Source: CAYFPX01 sp964519895 (GTDB lineage: Bacteria > Myxococcota_A > UBA796 > CAJQPC01). From it: a stretch of 64,000 bases of DNA. The notes beneath the pieces were generated by a model. It worked only from the letters and a program-made list of their open reading frames with translations. It made no database searches and was not told the origin of the DNA. The translations under genes were made by a program, and so were the position numbers. The stretch covers positions 1-64,000 of the forward strand of contig CAZFLE010000014.1 of NCBI GenBank assembly GCA_964519895.1, read 5' to 3'. Shown here piece by piece: positions 7,986 to 15,679 of this stretch. The number at the start of each line of letters is the position of its first letter. Position 1 is the first letter of the stretch.

Positions 7986-9040
7986 GGGATGTCGATGGCG
8001 GCGTCGGACACCGACACGTCGCCGAACAGCAGTGGCTGGGCACTGGTGTCTCCGGCGTGCACCCGGGCCCACGCCAGCACCCAGGCATTGACGATGTCGA
8101 AGCCCGTCGCCGCGTCGACCGACTGGTCCTCGATGAGGCCGCTGTAGTCGGTGAAGACGTTGTGGGCGCCCCCGGTGATCTGGGTGTGCTGGTGCCCGTC
8201 GCCGCGCAGAGCGTCCCAGATCGCGGCCTTTTCGTCGGAGTAGTCCTCGGAGCCGGTCATGTACAGGAGCGGCCGGGTGATCTGGGCCAGCCCGTGGGCG
8301 CCGAAGAATTCCATGTCGCCTGGCGCGGTGGAGACGAAGGCGTCGACCCGGGGGTCGGACAGGTCTCCGGCAAAGATGGCCTCGAGCTCGTCGGTGAGCT
8401 CGGAGCAGTAGCCGTTGTTCCCGGTGCCCGCGGCGCAGTCGGCGCCCAGCTGGTCCACGTCGAAGGGTGCGCCAGCCCAGGCGTGAATGGTGTAGCCGCC
8501 GAAGCTGTGGCCGCCGGCGATGATCGTGTCCAGGTCGGGCTGGACCGGCAGGTCCGTGGCGGCGTCGACGGCGTCCAGGGCGGCGGTCAGGTCCGCTGGC
8601 CGTTGGTAGTAGATGTGGGTGTCCCGATCGGCGCCGTCCCAGGTCGTGTTGTTCGTGTGTTCGGGGCTGACCACGAGCCAGCCGTGGGACGCCAGATGCC
8701 CCATCAGGAAGGCGCTGGCCTCGGCGTAGCCCTGGTGGCCGTGGGACCAGATGAACACCGGGAACGCGCCGTCGGCGCCGGTCGCGTCCTCCCACAGATC
8801 GTCGTCGGGCAAGGGCGTCAGGAACTGGGGCACCGAGCCGTCGGTGTCGGCTGCCGGATAGAAGAACGCGGTGCGCAGGGTGCGCTCGGCGCCGGCGGGA
8901 TCCGCATAGGTCACGTCGCGCTGGTGGTAGCCGGCGTGCCAGGGTCCGCGGGCCGTGAGCTGGGTGACCAGGTCCACGCTGGCGGTGTCGTCCAGGGTGT
9001 CGGTGCCGCTGCAAGCGGCCAGGAGCGTGATCAGCTGCAC
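7982..9040 (-). CDS. Alpha/beta-hydrolase lipoprotein (PAF-acetylhydrolase-like)
   Basis: 352-aa serine hydrolase on the cell envelope. I place the start at GTG 9040, not further upstream, because GGGAGG lies 9 nt before it and the resulting N-terminus (M)QLITLLAA|C is a lipoprotein signal. The nucleophile elbow is GGHSFGG (Ser in GxSxG); FPVFIWSHGHQGY provides the oxyanion region; DPRVDAFVSTAPGD and GGAHNVFTDYS supply the likely acid and His. The layout matches the platelet-activating factor acetylhydrolase/dienelactone hydrolase group, which cleaves short esters. It is divergent from the CDP-alcohol phosphatidyltransferase gene with almost no space between starts (about 7-37 bp), so their promoters must overlap. 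Substrate unknown. Confidence 0.85.
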   Translation of the reverse strand: MQLITLLAACSGTDTLDDTASVDLVTQLTARGPWHAGYHQRDVTYADPAGAERTLRTAFFYPAADTDGSVPQFLTPLPDDDLWEDATGADGAFPVFIWSHGHQGYAEASAFLMGHLASHGWLVVSPEHTNNTTWDGADRDTHIYYQRPADLTAALDAVDAATDLPVQPDLDTIIAGGHSFGGYTIHAWAGAPFDVDQLGADCAAGTGNNGYCSELTDELEAIFAGDLSDPRVDAFVSTAPGDMEFFGAHGLAQITRPLLYMTGSEDYSDEKAAIWDALRGDGHQHTQITGGAHNVFTDYSGLIEDQSVDAATGFDIVNAWVLAWARVHAGDTSAQPLLFGDVSVSDAAIDIP

Positions 9041-9076
9041 TTCCGGATGCCTCCCCGCGGCGGTTATCCCGTTGGT

Positions 9077-9670
9077 GTGGCTGACTTCCGCCTGGAGCTC
9101 GACGGACGGGACCTCCTCAACGTAGCGGGGTTGCTCACCCTGTCGCGCATGAGCATGGCGGCCGCCGCCCCGGCCTTCACCCACGACGCCCAGGCGTTGG
9201 CCATCCTGCTGGCCCTGGCGATGTTCACCGACGTGATCGACGGCCCGGTGGCCCGCTGGACCGGCACGGTGTCGCGCACCGGCGCCATGATCGACGGCTG
9301 GGTGGACAAGGTCTTCCTCGTGAACTTCGCCTGGACCCTGTCCGTGGGCGCCTGGGTGCCCTACTGGGTGCTGCTGCCGTGGTTCATCCGGGAGATCGTG
9401 CAGGGGGCCATGTTCCCGTTCATGGTCTGGCGCTACTTCATCGGCCAGGCGCCTTGGCCCGAGCCGTCATCGATCGGCAAGCTGGCCACCGTCGCGCTGG
9501 CCGTGGCGATGTTCGGCGGGCTCGCCCAGGAGCCGCTGGTGCTCTACCCCTTCACCGCCCTCTGCGCGCTCACCGGGACCTGGGCCGTGGTGGGGTACTG
9601 GCGCCGGGACGCCCCCCTGGCAGACGTGGGGCCCCTGCCCACACCCCAGGCCGTCCGGATGAGGCGGTAG
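9077..9670 (+). CDS. CDP-alcohol phosphatidyltransferase family protein
   Basis: 197-aa integral membrane enzyme of phospholipid synthesis. The family signature DGxxARx8GxxxDxxxD is complete: DGPVARWTGTVSRTGAMIDG followed by WVDK at about residues 56-79. It is preceded by the typical N-terminal LLTLSRMSM helix and followed by three or four membrane helices. It should transfer a phosphatidyl group from CDP-diacylglycerol to an alcohol; the acceptor cannot be read from sequence. GTG 9077 gives the usual short N-terminus, with ATG 9047 as an in-frame alternative. Neither has a strong Shine-Dalgarno. The next gene, a large kinase, starts 3 nt after the stop, so they form a transcription unit. Confidence 0.85.
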   Translation: MADFRLELDGRDLLNVAGLLTLSRMSMAAAAPAFTHDAQALAILLALAMFTDVIDGPVARWTGTVSRTGAMIDGWVDKVFLVNFAWTLSVGAWVPYWVLLPWFIREIVQGAMFPFMVWRYFIGQAPWPEPSSIGKLATVALAVAMFGGLAQEPLVLYPFTALCALTGTWAVVGYWRRDAPLADVGPLPTPQAVRMRR

Positions 9671-9673
9671 CGG

Positions 9674-12600
9674 GTGGACCCGAGCAAGCTGCGCGCGGCG
9701 GACCTGCCGGAGGACTTCGGGCGCTACCGCCTGCTCGGAGTGCTGGGTGAGGGCGGCATGGCCCGTGTGTTCAGGGCCGAGCTGCAAGGTCCGGCGGGCT
9801 TTCGGCGCCAGGTCGCGCTCAAGGTCCTGAAGCGGCAGACCGGCGGTGTGGACGATCTGGTCCGCGAGGCCCGGCTGGGGGCCTTGCTGCGCCACCCCAA
9901 CCTGGTGGACGTGTACGAGCTCGATGCGGTCGACGGGCACCTCTACGTGGCGATGGCGCTGGTCGAGGGGACCACACTCAAGGCGCTGCTGAAGGCCCAC
10001 GGTGCGCTGCCGAGCCGCGCGGTGGTGGAGCTGGCGGAACAGCTCGCCGCCGCCCTGGACTGCGTGCACTCCCTCGCGGTCGCCGGCGTGCCCACCGGGC
10101 TGGTGCATCGGGACCTCAAGCCTGCCAACGTGCTGCTGGATCAGAACGGCCGCGTACGGGTCGCCGACTTCGGCGTGGCGTGGACCGCGGAGATGGCCGG
10201 CAAGGACCGGGACACCGTGCGGGGCACGCCGGCGTACATGTCCCCCGAGCAGGCCACCGGCGAGGACATCGACGGGCGCTCGGACCTGTTCGCCCTGGGT
10301 GCGCTGTTGGCCGAGGCAGCCCTGGGGGAGCGGCTGTTTCGCGGCAAGAGTCCTCAGGCCATCCTGCGGGGGGTGGTCCAGGTCGAGGAGAGGCTCCGGG
10401 ACGGACTGGCGGACCACGTGGACCGGGCGGTGCCGGGGCTGGGCGAGATCGTGTTCCGGTGTCTGAGGGAACGGGCCGCGGACCGGCCGGCCAGCGCCAA
10501 CGCCGTGATGGCCCTGTTGCGAGGCCTTCGGGGTGAGGGGGACGGCCTGGCCCGGGTGCTCCGCGACGCGCCGGAACCCCAGGTGCGGGACGGGCTGGAC
10601 CCGACCACCGTGAGCTCGGCGGTCTCGGTGGCCCGGGCGGACACCAACGTGGTCGTGCCACCGTCCGCCTTCATCGGGCGACGGGACGCGCTGGCATCGC
10701 TGGGCCAGTGCCTGGCGGCCGATGAGCGCCTGGTGACGGTGACCGGGCCGGGCGGCGTCGGAAAGACGCGACTGTCCCTGGAGCACGCCCACCGCACGCT
10801 GGCCCAGTGGGTCGTGCACGGCGGGGCCTGGTTCGTGGATCTGAGCGAGGCCCGCTCGGTGGCCGGGATCCTGCGGGCTCTGGCCGAGGTGCTGGGGGTG
10901 CCGCTGATCGGGCACCACACCGTCGCGGACCTGGTCGATTGGCTGGGCCGAATCCTGGCGGCGCGGGGGCCGACGCTCCTGGTGTTGGACAACTTCGAGC
11001 AGCTGGTGGACCTGGCCCCCATGACCCTGGCCCGCTGGCTCGACGCGGCCCCGGAGCTGCGGGTCCTGGTCACTTCTCGCGAGCGCTTGCACCTTGTGGG
11101 GGAGCGGGTCTTGACCCTGGCGCCCCTGGCCCCCGCCGAGGCGGCTGCGATGTTCGAGGATCGCGCGGGCAAGCGGGTGGCCGACCGCGGCCTCTTGCTG
11201 GAGCTCGTGACCCGGCTGGACTGCCTGCCCCTGGCGGTGGACCTGGCGGCGGCGCGGGCGGGCGAGGTCCCGCTGCCCGCGCTGCTGGAGGCGGTCGGGG
11301 ACTCCCTGGACCAGACCCTGACCTGGTCCTGGGAGCTGCTCGCGCCCTGGGAACAGGCGGCCCTGGCCCAGTGCTCGGTGTTCCGCGGCGGGTTCACCGT
11401 CGACCAGGCCGAGGCCGTGCTGGACCTGAGTGCGTGGCCCGAGCGGGCCTGGGCGCTGCCCATCCTCGAGGCGCTCTTCGACAAGTCGCTGCTGATGAGC
11501 TGGCGACCGGCGCAGACGCCCGACGTGCCGCGCTTCGGGCTGCTCGAGACCGTGCGGGCCTTTGCCCAGGCGCAGCTGGGTCCCGGGCGGGCCGCGCGGC
11601 GGAGACACGCCCAGGTCCTGGCTCGACTGGGCACCCAGGACGCCATCGACCTGCTGGACCAGCACGGCGGTCTGGCTCGTCGGCAGGAGCTCGAGCTCGA
11701 ACTCGACAACCTGTTGGCGGCAGTGGACTTCGCGCTCGACGACGGGGCTGGTGACACGGCGTGCCGTGCGGCGCTCGCGGCGATGCGGGTGCTGGAGACC
11801 CGGGGGCCGTTGGTGGACGCGCTGGACCTGGCCGGCCGGGTGCGGGCGGGTCCCGAGCTGTCTCCGGCGGTGTGGCTCCAGCTGATCAACGGCGAGGCCC
11901 GGGTGTTCTTCCGTTCGGGTCAGTCGTCGGAAGCGCTGGGCCCGACGCGCCAGGGCATGGAGGCCGCGCGGGCCGCGGGGGACGCCTTCCAGGAAGGCCG
12001 CCTGACCGTCCGGCTGGCGTCGCTGCTGATGCGCTGCGGGGAGCTGGACGAGGCCCGCTCCGCCTTCCATGCCGGGCTGACCCTGGCCCGGGAGCAAGGG
12101 GACGAGATCAGCGAGGCCTGGGCGCTGGCCAACCTGGGCAGCCTGTGCATGTTCCGGGGGGACTACATCAAGGCGCGGAACCGGTACCAGCAGGCGCTGA
12201 CCCTGCAGAAGCGGATCGGGGACCGGCGCTCGGAAGGCAGCGTGCTGGGCAACCTGGGGCTGGTGCACCTGCGGCTCGAGGAGCTCCAACAGGCCGCGGC
12301 CATGTTGAAGAAGTCGCTGCGGGTGTTGGAGGCAGAAGGAGAGACACGGGTCGCCGCGCTGATCGGCGGAAACCTGGGTCTGGCGCTGCGGCAGATGGGG
12401 CGAACCCGGGAGGCGCGGGACCGAACGCTCGAGGCCATCTCCAGGGCGCGAGCGCTGGGGGCCACGGACATCGCTGCCGCGTTCTCGGCGAGTCTTGCGG
12501 AGCTGTTGGCGGACCTGGGGGACGGCCCGGCGGCGATGGAGGCGCTGGCAGGGGCCGAGGCGGTGCACGTGGCGGCCGGGGACCGTCTGGAGCTGGCGCG

Positions 12601-12754
12601 CACGCTGATCATCGGGGCGCGGATCGCGCACCAGCTGGGTGAGATGGGGGAGCGGGACGAACGGGTGGCGCGGGCGGGGGTGTTGTTGGCGGACTTGGGG
12701 CTGGGGGCCGAGTCGGATCTGGGGCGGGAGCTGGCGGGGGTGGGGGCGGAGTGA
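9674..12754 (+). CDS. Ser/Thr kinase fused to STAND-type NTPase and TPR repeats
   Basis: 1026-aa cytosolic signalling protein. Residues ~15-270 are a complete Hanks-type kinase: GEGGMARVF glycine loop, VALKVL lysine, HRDLKPANVLL catalytic loop, DFGVAW metal loop, GTPAYMSPEQ activation segment. From ~330 an AFIGRRDAL box leads into an NTPase with Walker A GPGGVGKTR (~356-364) and Walker B LLVLDNFEQL (~434), as in PknK/MalT-like STAND regulators. Residues ~740-1010 are TPR-like helical pairs (EAWALANLGSLCMFRGDYIK, SVLGNLGLVHLRLEELQQAA). Proteins like this usually integrate a protein or small-molecule signal and phosphorylate a regulator; there is no DNA-binding domain. It is translationally close (3-nt gap) to a phospholipid synthase gene, hinting at envelope-related control. 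Confidence 0.9.
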   Translation: MDPSKLRAADLPEDFGRYRLLGVLGEGGMARVFRAELQGPAGFRRQVALKVLKRQTGGVDDLVREARLGALLRHPNLVDVYELDAVDGHLYVAMALVEGTTLKALLKAHGALPSRAVVELAEQLAAALDCVHSLAVAGVPTGLVHRDLKPANVLLDQNGRVRVADFGVAWTAEMAGKDRDTVRGTPAYMSPEQATGEDIDGRSDLFALGALLAEAALGERLFRGKSPQAILRGVVQVEERLRDGLADHVDRAVPGLGEIVFRCLRERAADRPASANAVMALLRGLRGEGDGLARVLRDAPEPQVRDGLDPTTVSSAVSVARADTNVVVPPSAFIGRRDALASLGQCLAADERLVTVTGPGGVGKTRLSLEHAHRTLAQWVVHGGAWFVDLSEARSVAGILRALAEVLGVPLIGHHTVADLVDWLGRILAARGPTLLVLDNFEQLVDLAPMTLARWLDAAPELRVLVTSRERLHLVGERVLTLAPLAPAEAAAMFEDRAGKRVADRGLLLELVTRLDCLPLAVDLAAARAGEVPLPALLEAVGDSLDQTLTWSWELLAPWEQAALAQCSVFRGGFTVDQAEAVLDLSAWPERAWALPILEALFDKSLLMSWRPAQTPDVPRFGLLETVRAFAQAQLGPGRAARRRHAQVLARLGTQDAIDLLDQHGGLARRQELELELDNLLAAVDFALDDGAGDTACRAALAAMRVLETRGPLVDALDLAGRVRAGPELSPAVWLQLINGEARVFFRSGQSSEALGPTRQGMEAARAAGDAFQEGRLTVRLASLLMRCGELDEARSAFHAGLTLAREQGDEISEAWALANLGSLCMFRGDYIKARNRYQQALTLQKRIGDRRSEGSVLGNLGLVHLRLEELQQAAAMLKKSLRVLEAEGETRVAALIGGNLGLALRQMGRTREARDRTLEAISRARALGATDIAAAFSASLAELLADLGDGPAAMEALAGAEAVHVAAGDRLELARTLIIGARIAHQLGEMGERDERVARAGVLLADLGLGAESDLGRELAGVGAE

Positions 12755-12783
12755 GCGGTGAGAGGCCACCGGGGGAACGGTCG

Positions 12784-13380
12784 TCACTCTCTGCGGAGTC
12801 GCAGGTAGGGCATAGCCACCTGGACCGTCTGGCCGCTGGCTGACTCACCGCTGAGCTTGGGGGAGTCCACGAGTTCGATGGCGTCGGAGGACGGGAAGGT
12901 GATCATGGTGTCCCAGAGGATCCCCGCCTCTTCGGCCGAGTCGGTCCAGTAGAAGCGCAGGACCGCGAGATTGCCTGGAGAGTCGGTTCCACTGTCGCAG
13001 GAATCGACGAACGCGAATCGCGACAGGGACGCGGTGCAGTCCCAGCCGGGCTCGAACAGCGGCGGAATGCCCTGTTCGATCGGACAGCTGCAGTCTCCCG
13101 CGCCCTCCAGGAGACCTGCGTGCTCCAGGGTGAGCGACAGGCTGCCGGCGCACAGCTCGCTCACGGGCTGGTCGCTCTCGGGGTGTGCGAGCTCCAGCGC
13201 GAAGTCACCGGTCCACAGGCCGGCGAGCGAGGCTGGCTCGACCGGGGTGCCGGGAGAGCGGCCTTCGTTGCAGTCCAGGTCGAGGGGCGGCGGGGATGCG
13301 CACCCTGACGACCCCAGGGGTGCCAGGAGTGTGGCGGCGCCAAGCAGGATGACGTGGGTTCTGGAAGACGATCTGGGCAG
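12784..13380 (-). CDS. Small lipoprotein, probable CTG start
   Basis: 198-aa lipoprotein of unknown function. The longest ATG/GTG/TTG reading starts only at GTG 13164 and lacks a signal, but the same frame runs open upstream and encodes RTHVILLGAATLLAPLGSSG|C, a textbook lipoprotein signal. The only sensible initiation codon there is CTG at 13378-13380 (residues LPRSSSRTH...), with GGAG eight nt upstream. No in-frame ATG, GTG or TTG fits. Mature part: CASPPPLDLDCNEGRSPG, LAGLWTGDF, several Cys pairs and FYWTDSAEEAGILWDTMITF, consistent with a small beta-rich fold measuring or binding something at the cell surface. The alternative is a sequencing error upstream. The stop faces the end of the large kinase gene 29 bp away. 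Confidence 0.6.
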   Translation of the reverse strand: MPRSSSRTHVILLGAATLLAPLGSSGCASPPPLDLDCNEGRSPGTPVEPASLAGLWTGDFALELAHPESDQPVSELCAGSLSLTLEHAGLLEGAGDCSCPIEQGIPPLFEPGWDCTASLSRFAFVDSCDSGTDSPGNLAVLRFYWTDSAEEAGILWDTMITFPSSDAIELVDSPKLSGESASGQTVQVAMPYLRLRRE

Positions 13381-13604
13381 GTCAGCGGCTCCGCGGGGGG
13401 CACGGGTGAGTTTAACGGCTGGTCGAGCGGTAGGGACGCGGGTGGCGACGGGGCCCCTCTTGGCTGCAGGGGCGGTGGCTGCGATCTTCTACCTGCTGGT
13501 TTGGCCGTCGCCTGTGGGGGGCATTCCAGAGCGAATTCCGCCTGTGAGTTAGAATTGCACGAGACTTCGACTTCACCCCACGTGCCGCGCGTCGAGATCA
13601 AAAG

Positions 13605-14039
13605 CTAGGGACTACGGTTGAGTCCGTCGCGGGTGAGGATGTAGGTCCGATTGGGAACGACGAAGGGTCCATCCTGCCCCGCCAAGTCGATGCGCCAGCC
13701 GTCCTGACCCAGTCTGTTTAGACCAGCGAGAGCACAACTGTGCCAGGCTGCGGAGGCCGGCGCGGTTGTCATCTGACACCGGACCACGTTCTCCGCGGTC
13801 GGTGAGCCATCGTAGGCACATGCACCGGCGCTTCCCTTGCGCGTAAGACAGACGGTCGAATACTCCACGGCCCAAGCCCCGGGAGAGCTATACGATGAGG
13901 TCGCCAGGGGCAGGTCCGAACCCGTGGGCTCGGCACTCTCGGCTGGCTGTGTGACGGTAGCGATGACGAGGAACAGGGAGGCAGTCACGATTCCGGCGGT
14001 AAGTATGAGCGCTGCGGTGGTCTTGTTCGTAGAGCCCAT
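13605..14039 (-). CDS. Small membrane-anchored hypothetical protein
   Basis: 144-aa protein with one N-terminal transmembrane helix (AALILTAGIVTASLFLVIATV, residues ~7-27, with TTAAL flank) and a ~110-residue outside domain containing four cysteines (CLTRKGSAGACAYDG, CQMTTAP, HSCALAG). The C-terminal NRLGQDGWRIDLAGQDGPFV recalls small DUF4177-like folds, but this is weak. I chose ATG 14039 over upstream ATGs because GAGGA lies five nt before it. G+C at third positions is visibly lower than in the neighbours, and the flanking intergenic regions are also less GC-rich, so this stretch (13.4-14.3 kb) may be more recently acquired. Function unknown. Confidence 0.55.
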   Translation of the reverse strand: MGSTNKTTAALILTAGIVTASLFLVIATVTQPAESAEPTGSDLPLATSSYSSPGAWAVEYSTVCLTRKGSAGACAYDGSPTAENVVRCQMTTAPASAAWHSCALAGLNRLGQDGWRIDLAGQDGPFVVPNRTYILTRDGLNRSP

Positions 14040-14263
14040 TTCAATCCTCGGTTGTGTCATCGACCATTCTATCCAGACTGGCGATATCGTCCAGATCACG
14101 CGAAATCGATGCCAGCCTGTGCTCCGGAGGTTCCCGGGAGATGAAAGCGGTGCTCCGGTCCAGATAGCCACGGCGATTCAGCAGGGGAGTGGCCGGATGA
14201 GGTGCACCGGGATTTCTCCCACCCCGGTCATTTTTTGGCCCACCACCACCATATACTCTCCCC

Positions 14264-15679
14264 ATGACGCACGAAGAAGCCCCAGGCCTCCACACCCTCG
14301 CCGACGACCTCCTGGACCGGGTTGTGACACTCACCACAGACACGCCAGAACTGCGCCTCCGCGTCGCCAGACTCGCAGCTTGGTTCAAGCGCCAGGACGT
14401 GCTTCCCCTGGGCTACAGCTCCTTCGCCGCGTTCGCACGGGCGCACCTGGAGCTGGGGGCGTCCTGGCTCCGGGAGCTCGTTCGGTTTGTCGAGGCAGAC
14501 CTGCCCCTCGTTCACGCTGCGGTGGCCCAGGGGGTGATTCCACTGTCCGTGGCCGTCAAGGCTCCGCGGAGTGCCGAAGGGGACGAGGCGGACTGGCTGG
14601 ACCGTGCCCGGTGGCTGCGCAACCGTCGGCGGGTGGAACTCGAGGGCCAGGACCTGCGGACCATGGCCGCAGCGCGGGACCGGGTGCGTCTGGTGTTGGC
14701 CGTGCCGGTCAGCGATGAACAGGCGGACCGCACGATGCTGGGTTGGTGGCGAGACCAGGTGCCGGCCGAGACCCTGCTGGACCACGCGCGACACACGCCG
14801 GCGGTCCCGGAATTCCGGCCGATGAGCACGGCCTGGGAGACGCCGGTAGATCTTCAGGATGGGGTGGTGCAGCTCCGGGAGGCACAGCGGGACCTGCGCT
14901 TGAATCGGCTGCGGATCGGGCGGGCGTGGCGGGAATTTGCCGAGGGGGGGATGCACCGGGTGCTGGGGTATTCGTCGCTGGCGAACCTGGTTCGGGAGAA
15001 TCTGGCGGTCAGTCTGCGCACGCTGCAGCGGGATCAGAGGCTGGCGGTGGACATCGACCGGTACCCGGAGCTGGCAGAAGCGGTGGACAGCGGTGCGCTG
15101 GCGCTGCGGCGGGCGCGGCTGCTTGTGGACCTGGTGGACGAGGAGAGCGTCGGGGAGTGGATCGTGATTGGGCGACGGGTGCCGTTGGCCGAGCTGCGGG
15201 AAGTGGCGGCTCATGCGGGTCGCGGGGATGAAGCGCTGTGGCGCCGGGCTTATCTGGAGGCGCTGGAGACGGCGGACCGGGAGCACGCGACATCGACTGG
15301 CGCTCCGGTGTTGGTGTCGCTGGCGGCGAGCCAGGGGGCGGCGCCGGTGGTGGGGACGGAAGAGGTGGATGGGGACTTGTTGGCGGCGGCGAGGTGGCTG
15401 ATGGAGACTCTTGAGATCCCTGAGCAGTCTGGAACGGGTCGGGTCAAGGAGTTGGAAGGGTGGTGCTGCCAGAATCCCGAGTGCCGGCGCCGGAGCCTGC
15501 GGGTCGAGGCGCACCATCTGGTGTTTCGCTCGCGGGGGGGTGGGGATGAACTGGAGAATCTTGTGACGCTGTGCCGGGCTTGTCACTTGAGGCTGGTGCA
15601 CACGGGAAGGGCGCTTGTTCGGCGCCAGGCTGGGCGGCTGGTGTGGGATCTGCCGGGGCGGCGGATCGTTGTGTTTTAG
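14264..15679 (+). CDS. HNH-type nuclease domain protein with duplicated N-terminal motif
   Basis: 471-aa protein ending in a zinc-type HNH domain: CQNPECRRRSLRVEAHHLVF (~res 406-425), then GGDELENLVTLCRACHLRLVH. The four cysteines and catalytic-loop histidines are all present, so nuclease activity is plausible. The first ~400 residues are helical and contain the same motif twice: LGYSSFAAFARAHLELGASW (~res 48) and LGYSSLANLVRENLAVSLRT (~res 235). This looks like an internal duplication of a DNA-binding-like unit, similar to DUF222/13E12-type HNH proteins that occur as dispersed families. No partner gene or terminal repeats are visible. Its 3' end overlaps the stop of the convergent sigma-54 activator gene. 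The 220-bp region upstream is relatively AT-rich. Confidence 0.8.
   Translation: MTHEEAPGLHTLADDLLDRVVTLTTDTPELRLRVARLAAWFKRQDVLPLGYSSFAAFARAHLELGASWLRELVRFVEADLPLVHAAVAQGVIPLSVAVKAPRSAEGDEADWLDRARWLRNRRRVELEGQDLRTMAAARDRVRLVLAVPVSDEQADRTMLGWWRDQVPAETLLDHARHTPAVPEFRPMSTAWETPVDLQDGVVQLREAQRDLRLNRLRIGRAWREFAEGGMHRVLGYSSLANLVRENLAVSLRTLQRDQRLAVDIDRYPELAEAVDSGALALRRARLLVDLVDEESVGEWIVIGRRVPLAELREVAAHAGRGDEALWRRAYLEALETADREHATSTGAPVLVSLAASQGAAPVVGTEEVDGDLLAAARWLMETLEIPEQSGTGRVKELEGWCCQNPECRRRSLRVEAHHLVFRSRGGGDELENLVTLCRACHLRLVHTGRALVRRQAGRLVWDLPGRRIVVF

Noticed and set aside
6893..9670. 925-aa plus-strand frame joining aldehyde dehydrogenase, hydrolase antisense and phosphatidyltransferase regions
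   Set aside because: Only the last ~200 codons are real (CDP-alcohol phosphatidyltransferase); the rest is a shadow of two other genes.
9467..12787. 1106-aa antisense frame opposite the kinase-STAND-TPR gene
   Set aside because: Gln/Arg/Pro/His-rich shadow; the plus strand has complete kinase and Walker motifs.
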